Part shown: positions 34,501 through 46,500 of the stretch, one piece after another
How positions within the stretch are numbered: position 1 is the stretch's first letter
Layout: every line of letters begins with the position of its first letter
The notes under the pieces: generated by a model
The model's input: the letters and a program-made list of their open reading frames with translations, nothing else
The model's database searches: none
Told to the model about the DNA's origin: nothing
Made by a program: the position numbers and the translations under genes
Assembly: GCF_000003815.2 (NCBI RefSeq)
Contig: NC_049982.1
Coordinates: 31,676,665 to 31,735,636, forward strand
DNA: 58,972 bases
Direction: 5' to 3'
From: Branchiostoma floridae
Lineage: Eukaryota > Chordata > Leptocardii > Amphioxiformes > Branchiostomatidae

Positions 34501-37500
34501 AATTTAAGGTAAAGCATAAAATTTTATTCACAGGACTGGTAAAGTTGAAAAAAAGGTGATATTCAACAAGAAACTGATACACTCTGTACTACATCATCAT
34601 TATGGCTCGTTGAATTGTATCGACTATAACAGATTATTTTGTAGCTTTTAGTCTATGGTATATTAAAGCTATGCTATGTAATATTTGGGACAATACAAAA
34701 AGTAGATTTTCCTGCCATTTCTTTACATAGTAAGCTAAATCTACCCTTTAGCATTGAATACCAAGGCTCAGTGACAGAAGTTGCAACATCAGTGCATCAT
34801 ACGAACATGTCTACAAACTGTGATCTCCATGCTTCCTAGGGAAGCCTGCCCACATCTGGCTTATTTGGCTGTCTTGTGTGAATGACTGCACAGTGGGGTG
34901 TCTGATGACAGTTTCACCATAGATTTTGTAAAACGTAATCTTTGCAAGATTTCTTGCAGTTTTGAGGGGAATGTAACCTCAGCTTATTGATTCCCTACAA
35001 AATAGACTAAGTGCATGACTATATCCTATTCTGAAGTGAAAAAAACTGAGTGTTTTCAAAGAAGAAGATCTTCCCCTGTAGCCAGCTGGAGTGTGATGAA
35101 CTCATTACCCCACCCCCTAGGGTGCCTACTGGAGACCTGGAGTTGTTGAGGAGTTCGGGAGGTCAACAGGTTACAGCGAGCCTAGAGCGGAATGTTTGTA
35201 GACTAATCCTGTAAGTCGCAAACGTGAAATAATGACACAAAAGTGTCAAAAAGTGGTAGTAAATCTGAGATTTCTTAGTTCCAGAATATTTCAAATTTGA
35301 GCGCAAATAATTACGTAGTATAGCTTTAAGTGCCCTTTAGAGTTATATGTCACCTCTTTCTTTTCGCGTTGTCAATCAGATGTTGGTGAGTGGCCGAGTC
35401 TGGCACCACCACTAGCTTCGCCCCACGTCTGTCACAGTCACTTTCGGCTGACGAAAAATTCTTTCTATTTGGCGAAAGGTAGTAGCAGTCATCGTTCCAA
35501 AACTCAAATCCTGAAGAGCATCTCTCTGCATCAGAAAAAAAAAGAGCACGTCTGCCAAAGACTTTGATGAATTTGATTTAAAAAAGCATAGGGTGATAAC
35601 ATAATTAGACTTACAAGTCCCTTTGACTACTGCAAAAGTCAATGATTGTAGTCCTTATTCAGTAAACAATGACGTAATGTGGTCATCAATTTGGTAGGCT
35701 TTCACCAGCTAAAAACATTCATCAATATCTGCCAGGGAGAAGTCAATAATCTTTTTCATCGTTGTCTGTAATCTATAGATAGCTTTTAAGATTCAATTGA
35801 CATAACATCTATCCCACAGAAAATAAAGTTCCGATATGACTAGATATAAGTCAGGTAGGCTAATATAGTTATTATTTACCTGTGCAAGTGTTTCCATCTC
35901 CAGTGTATCCTTCGTTACAAGCACATGTGTAGCTCCCAGGTGTGTTGGTACAGGTGGAATGTTCATCACAGGTACTTTCTTGAGCACACTCGTCATCATC
36001 TGGCATAGAGAGAAACGTATTTTAGTTACAGCGTATCTTTATAGATACGTGTTCTTGTGCGTTCTTGTTCTTGTTTGGTTACTGGGTAACACCCCTAATT
36101 AGAGTTGGGGCAAACCACCCAGGGCGCAGTACTACTGTTTTATTGGCTGTTCCTCAGGTGTTGTAACACCTCCTCCTTGAACTTAACGGGATTAGCTTGA
36201 AGGGTGGTTGAGTATGGTAGAGTATTCCAGTCGATAGTGGTTCTTGGGAAATTTTTTTGACAATCGTTATTAGTCTTAATGAGTTTGTATGAGTTTGGGT
36301 GATTATGTCGAGATTGCCTTGGGATCAGCTGCAAATAGTAATCAACCGGCAGGGCTAGGAGATTTTGTCTAGATTTCTGGAGAATGGTAAGTCTGTTGGC
36401 TGCTCTTCTATTTTTGAGTGTATCCCAACCCAAGTCCGAGACTAGTTTAGTGGCGCTTGACTGAGAATTTGGACAGTTCGGGACATTTGAAACAAATCTG
36501 CCCGCTCTTTTTTGGACCGCTTCTAGTTTGGAAATGTGGTCTTTATGATGAGGATCCCATGCTGCACTAGCATATTCAAGATGGGGTCTAACCAAGCTAG
36601 TGTAGGCTGTAGTGTTTGCAAAGTACTTTAGTGTACAAAGGGGAGGTAGCACTCAACGTCTCAATGATTTGACAAACAATAATCTGTCACAGAGTTCACT
36701 ACGCATGTCCGAGCGACAGGATTCCTGGGTAATATGTCAAAGGTGAAGGCGCATCAGAAGTAAACAGTCTCGTCTCGACCACTGTTTCGATTTGAATGAC
36801 AATGTCCGAAACGTAATGGCGCCTGCAAAATGGCGGAATGTTTGCGTTCATGATGCCTTAACCTTTGACATATTACCCAGAATTCCTGTCGCTCGCACAT
36901 GCGTAGTGAGCTCTGTGAAACAGCTTATTGACCGATCTTACCTGTACATGTGTATCCATCGCCACTGTATCCCTCGACACAGGTGCAGGTGTAGCCCCCC
37001 GGTGTATTGGTGCAGGTGGCATGTTCGTCACAGTTGTCGGTTTGTAGGGTACACTCGTCTTCATCTGCGCAAAAAAAGTGTTTGATGACAACTTATCAGC
37101 GCGCAATGATGCCCAGAATGTGATGTGATAGCTTAGTCCGTCAACGGACGGCTTTCCTTGTGTCTTGTTTGGTAACAAAAATCTTTTTACCTGTACAGGT
37201 GTTCCCATCTCCATTGTATCCCTGGTTACAAGTACAGGTGTAACTCCCAGGTGTGTTGGAACAGGTGGCATCTTCGTGGCAGGTGTCTGTTCCTTCGTCA
37301 CATTCGTTGATTTCTGCAGAAAGCGAAGCGAGCATATTGCTTGATGGTAACTTAACGGCGTGCTAACTATGATATCACAGCACGTATTCGTCAATTATAA
37401 AATACTGGCAGTTAAACTAAATATCATAGTTCGTACCTGTACAGGTGAATCCATCACCACCGTATCCCTGATTACAGGCGCAGGTGTGACTTCCAGGTGT

Positions 37501-40500
37501 GTTGGTACAGGTGGCATGTTCGTGGCAGGTGTGTGTTCCGTCGTCACATTCGAGAATGTCTGCAACAAGGAGCAGCATTTTTTAATGGAAACTTTGTTTG
37601 CTGTTGTATAGTACTGTTTGTAATAATAACATTTACCACAGAGATGGCTACATACTGGCTATGTGTAACGTAATCTATTGATGGAAGGGGAACTTTCCAT
37701 GAGTTATCTAAATATACCTTTTTCTATGACTGTTTCAACGTATTTATAACAATGTTCTCGATTACGTATACGTTTTCATAGAATAGTCTTATCACCAAAT
37801 AAAAAAAGGATTTGGTCAGTCATACCAGTACAGGTGAATCCATTGCCAGAGTATCCGTCATTGCATTCACAGGTGTAACTACCAGGTGTGTTTGTGCAGG
37901 TGGCCTGTTCGTCACAGGTGTCAGTTCCATCCTCACATTCGTTGACGTCTGCAACAAGAGACAGCATTTCCTTGATTTGCATGGTTTTTGTTTATCAATT
38001 TCAAAATAATTCACCTTTCGGTAGCCATAGTGTGCTGTCTGCTAGCAAGCGGTTCTATATTCTTAACTGTACAGATGTTTCCATTGCCACGGTATCCTTG
38101 GTACAGGTGTAACTCCCAGGTGTGTTGGAACAGGTGGCATTAGCATCACACCTGTCTGTTCCTTCGCTACATTCGTTGATTTCTATAGGAAGTGAAATGC
38201 TGTTTTATGACAACTCAATTAACATGACTTACATCAGGAGTATCCATCAAATACAAAATACTTAACGAGACGGTCGTGGGACCGTGTAGCACAGTGGTAT
38301 ATTGTTCGCCTCGTGACCGAGAGGTTGCGGGATCGAATACGCCTACCGTGCTCCCGGTCTTGTGCCCTTGGGAAAGGCACTTTACACGACCTTCCTCACT
38401 TTACTCAAGTGAAAATGAGTCGTCCCTCGGATAGGACGTTGAATGGAGGTCCCGTGTCTGGGGAGAGCCACACCCCGGGCACGTAAAAGAACCCGCCACA
38501 TGTGCGATGGTGCGATGTGAGCGGATCAAAATATTCCGGCCAAAATGGGGTAGGGAATTTCCCGAGCAGCCTCGTAACCCCTGCTTCGCCTATTGAGCCA
38601 GTGAAGTCAAGCTTGCCTAAGCTTGATGTTTCTGACTTAGAAATGCTGCTACAGTCATCGCTATGGGCCGCTCTTCATCTTCATGATGGTAACATCAGGC
38701 CCAACGAACCTGATTTAGAAAAAAAAGTAATATTTCACCTGTACAGGTGAATCCATCTCCATCGTATCCCTGGTTACAAGCACAGGTGTAATCCCCAGCT
38801 GTATTGGTACAGGTGGCATCTTTGTCACAGGTGTCAGTTCCTTCTTCGCATTCGTCAATGCCTGCAACAAGAGGTGAATATTATTTTTGAATTTGAACAA
38901 ATTTTTAACGTTTTCTATGGTACAGTGAATGAATGAATGAATGAATGAATGAATGAATGAATGAATGAAATTTTATTAACGTGTCATGCGTTAAAACGCC
39001 CTGCCCACGTGAGCTTATAAGACACATGCAATATAAAGTATGAGTGAACATAGGATATTGTAATATAAGAGAACGGCAGGAACATAATCAACAACAAATC
39101 AGATAACGGACCAGATACCAAATCATAATCATAATCACATAAATCAAAACCATCAAACCAAGGTTTCGCAGAGCTGAACAGAGCAGAATATATACAGAAA
39201 ATAAGGACATAGAATAATACAATAACAGTTGTATATAAGTGGGCAGGTTGTGTATTCATGTGTATAATCGCCTTCTTCTTTTGTTCCAGACTTTGCGTGT
39301 GAAGTTAGAAATTTCGGAGACCCCCTCTTCAAACAACCACTTAATTATGTATTCATTTGTATTGTTCTAGTTAGGCCATGTTGATTTGATTATATGGATG
39401 ACATCCGCGCTCGCACCAATTTTCGGCCGTTTCAAAAAAAAAAAAGTTTTCGACCACACAATAAATTGTGCAAAGCAGCTGTAAAATGAGCACAGATATT
39501 CCGTAGATTGAAAAAAAAGTATCAGAAAACAGGTAACTAATGCCAAAGAATGCCAAAATAAAACTAAAGTCAAAGAATAAGATGTGAAAGGACAGAAAGA
39601 AAAGAAATATGTTGTTGGTAGGAGGAGGTACCAGTACAGAAATTAAGGTCCAGAGTATCATTTCCAATTCTGGACCTGAACCTGGACCTGATTGTCTGTG
39701 GAAACTTGAGAACAGGCAATACTCAAAACAATGGTAATTGGTCAATTTTGCTACAAAGGAATCTGGCGGATTATTGGACTCCCATTGGCGTTTTAAAATC
39801 CCATCTCCATGTAATAAAGACTAACTCACTGTCTCTGTACCTTTGACTATAGAAACTTGGTACAATTGACTATAAACTCTACTTGACTTCGCTCTTGTTG
39901 TCTTCTTGGCCCCCAGTAAGACCCCATATGCCTGTCGACATAGTGTGTCCATTTTGTAATTGGCGAAACCTGTTCCTCTGATTTTTTTCGGGTCTGTTTT
40001 TTTTATTGGTCCAAGAAGAAAAAAAAATGTTTTGCACACGTATGATGTACTGGTCCCTACACCTAACTGTTGGTATACCATACTATGTGTGTTTAGTCCT
40101 ATGTTCAACCTTCCTGGCCACTTTGATTTCATACTGAAAGCAACTTTTTTTTGGCCAAACTTTTTTTTATTCGCTCGCTCGCATCAATTTTGGAGTTCCC
40201 AGAGGATGTCATCCATATAATCAAATCAACATGGCCTTAATCAATCTAAGATTACTTCCCCGTTCTGGAGTTAGGATGCTTTGCCTAACTCCAAAAATAC
40301 CGAAACCGAGAGAACTAATTCCACGAAGAAAATTTTCACGTATAGATCCATATCTACATGGAATGATTTGCCAAACAATGTACAGTCTGCTAGTAGGGCA
40401 AGATTTAGGCAGAAGTTCCTGAGACATATGAAAAATTCAACGTGATTAGATGAACTGTAAATACTGACTGCGATGTTCTGAAAATAACTGTAAGTATTTG

Positions 40501-43500
40501 TATGTGTTATGTTCGTATTTTACATGTATCATGTCCAGGAATACTAGCTGTTTACAATTTTTTTAAGTTTTGTATCATAGCTAATAAAGCATCAAAGCAT
40601 GCCTGATAACAAATACTTACTAACAGAAAGTAAAAGGTGTTATCATACCAATGCATGTATATCCATCTCCTGTGTACCCCTCATCGCAAGTACAGTTGTA
40701 ACTCCCCAGAGTGTTGGTACAGGTAGCAGCTTCATGACAGAGGTCTGTCCCTTGGGTGCATTCGTCAACGTCTGGAGAATGAAAGGGTGTTTTTTCAGTT
40801 TACTCAGTTCTTGGTAGTTTTGTATTGGTTTTTATACAATGCAAAACATCTTTATATGGTGTACCTGATTCTTTTTGATACCACAAGCAGTTTAAGTACC
40901 TTCTTCGCAGTTGATCCCAGTAAATGAATTTGGGCACGTGCAGTTGTAGAAGCCCACGAAATCATTACATGTGCCTCCGTTCAGACATGGATGGAAGTGA
41001 CAGTGGTCAGGCTCTGAAAAACATGTCATATAGTTTAAAACATTGTGTTACAATAATATAATGTTACAGAGGTTTTCAGTACTTAGGCGTACGTATTGTG
41101 TATTTGTGATACAATGGAAAGCGTTCGTTAGCTAAGTTGTGTCATTACTTTATACTGATACTGCCATTGAACCCATCATCGAGTATCGAGGCACATCCAA
41201 GAAAGACAGAGATACTGTCTGAACGAAAAATGAAAATGAATCATATTAACGTTACCATATGCAAACCCTCAAAGATGCCAGCTTCACTTACGCTATCAAG
41301 CCATCAATCTCTAGTAATAATTGCATATGATGTTGGAATGTATAACGAATTTGGACCTGGAGAATGGTCTTACCCTCCTCACATCCCTCTGTCTGGTCAC
41401 CTTGCGAAGGGCAGAGCTTACATTCTGTCTGGGCTTCTTCGTCCTGATACCAACCAGGCGGGCACTTTAGGCAGGTGTTGTCTTGATAGTGTGTACGGAC
41501 GGGACAGTTGACTTTGAAAATGTGATGGGAAAAATCAACATTAATATCACAACAAGGTGAATATTCTTATCAATGTCTTGCTTAGGTAGCAAAGACGATC
41601 GCCACAATAAGTGGTTTAGACCAAAGCACAAGCCCCGCAAATCAAAGATGGGCCATTTAAGGAGCGGATATTGATACAGACTTATAAGACTCATTATTAG
41701 GACATGAAATGATGTAAACTGTATCTCTGTTATATACTTTGCCCGACCATTGCCTCTTCTCAATGAAATGCAGCCTGCAGGCCGATTTGACCTTTCGTTA
41801 ATAAACAGAGGTTCAAAGACAGTATGTTGATATTTTACTCACTGCAGACCGCTCCGAAGGTTTCCAGCCTCTCTATCTGTCCTTCCTCGCACTGGATGTC
41901 GAAGGTGGGCAGGAGACCGATATAGTTTACTGCTTCTAGCGACTCCCCTCCTACTTCGAGGTTGAAGGTCCTCGCTACTACTCTGGCGCGAATCTCAAAG
42001 TAGATGTTGTCCAGTGCCCCGATGACGTCTGATTGGTCGGCGGCTGTTGGTTCCTCCGCAAGGGACTCTGCCACGGTCACGAACACTATCTTTATAGTGT
42101 TCCCTAATGCAGATCGCTTGGCTACGAACTCTATGCTGTGCTCCCTCAGTTCTGTGTCCCTTGGAGTGTCCCGACGTTTCCTGGACCTCGGTCCACAGGT
42201 GACCTCAGTGTCGTTAATTTCGCATCTGATACCAGCGCTGCAGTCCCCAAGTGACTCGTAGAGCCGTTGGAGGTCTGTCTTGATGTCTTCTTCGTTAACG
42301 GCACAGGAACCACTGTAGTAGTAAAGCTCGTTCTTTTGCAGTGCTCGGTTAGGGCGGTCTAAGCCTAGGATTAAAGTGTAATCAGAAAACGATATCAGGA
42401 CCTGGGTATCATTGTACTTAGGCTTAGGTGTCAATGGCACCGGTGCCCTTTAGGGGTGTGCATCCGGTCGGGCTCTGAGGACAAAACTTTGTCCCGGTGG
42501 ACTGTCAGATACAGGGGGGGGGGGCGGTTATCCCTCGGTATTTCCCACAAATAGATCACGGCGTCTATTTGTTACCGGGTCCGTGGTTCATTTTAAGTCC
42601 GACTTGAATTCTTCCCGGTGCCCGGCCGGGCCCAAAAATACACAAGGAGCCGCAATGTGTCCCACGGGACCACGTAGGGGCGACGCTTGAAAGTACCCGT
42701 CATCTGCCCGACAGGGTCCCTTTTTTATTTGGGACCTAAGCCTTTAACGTGACCTGGATGCCACTTGCTTCAAAGTATTCCTAAGTCCCTTTATAAAAAC
42801 GTTATTTTGCGCCAAACTTACGAGAGCAGTCAGGCCAGTCCTCTACTGTAGGATGCCATGTAGCGTACCAATCGCACCGATAAATGTCCGCTGGCTCTAT
42901 CGCGAAGTCGTGGCTTAAGAATAAAAACAAATAGTGTCCAAATGCATGTTTCATCGTGAAATTTAATGAAATACATGATTTTGTGTATCACTATAAAAAG
43001 GAATTGCATTGTTATGCAAAGTTATGAAATATTACAAGTAAGTCACCCGTCTTCGCAACTTAGGCTGCAGTATTTCTGAGCACCTTCGGCCACACCACAC
43101 GTCACTGCTCCGTTCAGAGGAGGTGCCGGAACAACGCATTCAGGGGCTGGGGATAAATATGTATGTTAAAGCTTATGACAGGGAGGCTGTATGTAGAGTG
43201 GGATCAAGTAGGATTATTAGGTAATTTATAATTATTATCATATAAGAACTCCGTGGTCCTCTAAATATCTTCTTTTTTTAATTGATATATATTACCTTCG
43301 ATAATGACATCAAAGTCACAGGTAGTCCCATCAGCAAAGCCTTCAGCCCAGCACTGGACGTTGTGGGTTCCAATGAGAGCGGCGTCTCCCTTGTTAGCAG
43401 AACACTGGTGATTGGTCAGCTCGTTGGACGGTTGGAAACGGAACTCTGGATCTGTCCAGTCTAGGAGACCTCCGTCTGGTGAGTTCACTGTTATATGTTT

Positions 43501-46500
43501 GTCAGCAGGGCAAGATACAAGATTCGGGGGGTTCCGTTCTAACCGTAGGAACAGACAAGAGTGAAAGGATTTCTTTGAGACTTTTTAAACTTATATGTAA
43601 CATGTGTAGAAAGTGATAAAAAGAAAATTCCTGGCACATAGAGTAGTATGCAGGTGTTGTATACAAGATGTTATTTTAAATGCAGTTTCGTTATTTTGCC
43701 AGTGAGCCACATGAAACCTAAAGTGGATTCCGAAAATATTCACTGACCACAGTGAAGTCCATTTCCAGTATATCCATCGTTGCATGTACAGGTGAAACTG
43801 CCGTCACTATCTCTACAGCTCGCGTCTTCATGGCAGTTGTCCGTGTCCGTGGCACACTCATCTATGTCTGAGAATAACAAGTTAAGCTGCAGGTGATATT
43901 GTTTACATGTATCAAATGATGTGTGCCTAGAGTTTGGTAAGAAAGGAAGTGTGCAAGTTTGTTGCACATGAAGAACATATAAAGTGAATACTGTTGTGAC
44001 TTAGAGTCACCGAGAGGATTTTAAAATAATATTTGTCATAAGTTTGAACTATTCTTAGTAGAAGAATACTTCAGTCACTAAAGTTCTAAATTGTTCAAAC
44101 ATTAAAAATGAAAGTTTGAACATGTAATGTTACAAATATCTCTTTATTTAGAACAATTTAGAAACATCTATGTGTTTTTGTTATTGTTGGAACATGTGAT
44201 CACATGTTCCAACAATTTGTGTCATTTTTTCCCTCCATAAAAACTTTTATTACCTCCATAAATCAAGCTGCTAAGCTAGGCCTTTTGTTTGGGTCTTGTA
44301 TTTTTAGATTTTCTTTAGTAGACACTGGTGGCTCTTTTGTGATAGGCTGTCAGACAGACACAATTTCCTGTACTTGGCAGGGATGTGTGAATTGCCCTCT
44401 CCCCAGTCCACTGACCCAGTTTCATCATATTGTTTCCATGTTCGAACATGTGATCACAAATGATGAATCTATGTTGGAACAGTTTAGAAACTATAAGAAA
44501 TAATGACTTTGATGTTAAAATGTTTCTAACATGTTTGAATACTGTAGAAAATATTCAGAACATCACAATGATGTTATAAACAGTTCTAAACAGTTACTTA
44601 TCACAATTAGAATGTTATAAAGATTTCCAAAATGTTGGAACAAAAGGCAAGAAACAACCTCTTGGTAATGTGGAATTGACTCTACCTCCACAGTCTGGAG
44701 ACTCATAGCCACTGTCACAGCTGGTGCAATGGTTTGGGCTGCTGCAGATCCCACCATGGTGACAGGTTGTGGAGCCCCAACAGAGAGCTGTGGAAGATTC
44801 AAAACATATTTCTTGATCTTCTTCAAATGACTCAGTTTAGGCGATATGATAGAACTGTCAGTTCGTCTACTCTGAATGACTATGCTGTTGTTGAAATACA
44901 CAGCTTCTGTGACATTTTGTTTGATATTTGACAGGTCACGAAGCCCAACAGAGAGCTGTGGAAACTTCAAAACATGTTTCTTCATCTACTTTAAATGAAT
45001 CAGTCTAGGTGATATGATAGAAATGTCAGCTCGTCTGCTCAGATGGCAATGCTATATTAAAAAAATGCAAGACTTCTATATGGCATTTAGTTTGATCATA
45101 CGTCATGCTGTGTGCGCTTATGTCGCAGTCGTTAACGGCATCGCAATCGTAACAAGTTCTGAACTGTTCAAACAATTGAACATGAAAGTATGAACATGTT
45201 TGAACCTATCTATACATGTTGGAAACATTCGGAAATTAAAGGTACAAATATCTCTTTATTTACAACAATCTAGAAACATCTATGTGTTTTTGTTATTGTT
45301 GGAACACGTGATCACATGTTCCAACAATTTGTGTCATTTTTCCCTCCATAAAAACTTTTATTACCCCCATAAACCCAGCTGCTAAGCTAGGCCCTTTGTT
45401 TGGGTCTTGTATTTTTAGATTTTCTTTAGCAGACACTGGTGGCTCTTTTGTGAGAGGTGTCAGACAGACAATTTCCTGTACTTGGCAGGGATGTGTGAAT
45501 TGCCCTTTTCCCAGCCCACTGACCCAGTTTCATCATTTTGTTTCCATGTTCGAACATGTGATCACATGTGATCACAAATGCTGAATCTATGTTGGAACAG
45601 TTTAGAAACTAACAGAAATAATCTATTTGATGTTAGAAATGTTTCTAACATGTATGAACACTATAAAAATATTTAGAACATCATACAGATGTTATAAATA
45701 GTTCTAAACAGTTACTTACTATAGTTAGAATGTTATAAAGATTTCCAAAATGTTGGAACAAAAGGCAAGAAATACCCTCTTGGTAATGTGGACTCTAGAA
45801 TGTAGATTGTGCAAAAAAAGAGAGCGCTGAACTTTATAACTGATAGAACCTACGCCTCTCTACTTCGTATTCTTAATGAATTTGGACAAACCTTTCATTG
45901 TAAAACATATCTGTTACTACATTTTTAGTATTGCAAAGAAGTGAGAAGAAGTCGAATTCACTTACTAAAATAGGATTGCTGTGTTGGTTGACATTGTATA
46001 CATTTCAACTATTTTTTTGTTGCGAGTACTTGTTGCGACCTTTACTTAGCCCAGTGGGTATATATATATATATGTACAAGAAAGGACATATCTCACATGT
46101 ATATCTTACAGACTTACCTGTACACGTTCTGCCATCCCCAGTGTATCCGCTGTTACACGTACACCGGTAACTCCCCACAGTGTTGGTACAGGTGGCATGT
46201 TGATCACAGTTGTGGCCATCTGTAGCGCATTCGTCAACGTCTGAAAAAGAAAACATGACCAGCAAATCACAGCAAACAAAATAAGAATTTCTTACGTCAG
46301 CACATGGTTCTGAAATGCAATTCCATTTTTGTCCCTCTTCGATCAACACATAAAGATCATCCATTGGCTTCTTTCATCTGCTTTTCTGTCCACGCTTACG
46401 GTAATATTGATATAATACTATAGAGTGTAGCAATTAGATAGCATAATGTTGTGATATATTTTTACTCTTTACTATCATGTGCCGAATTATATGGGTGCAA

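Larger units (their letters stand above)
33674..39094 (-). repeat. Intragenic tandem duplication, copy B
   Basis: This block and 28806-33655 match in order along their whole length: EGF exons, CTLD exons, LINE fragment, foldback, SINE and microsatellite. Copy B is longer mainly because of a TTAA element at 34667-35325. The 5' breakpoint lies inside a LINE 3' remnant near 39094. Confidence 0.93.

Noticed and set aside
30617-36652. LINE frames as extra exons of the gene
   Set aside because: They are recognisable LINE reverse-transcriptase tails in an intron, with no splice borders in the right phase.
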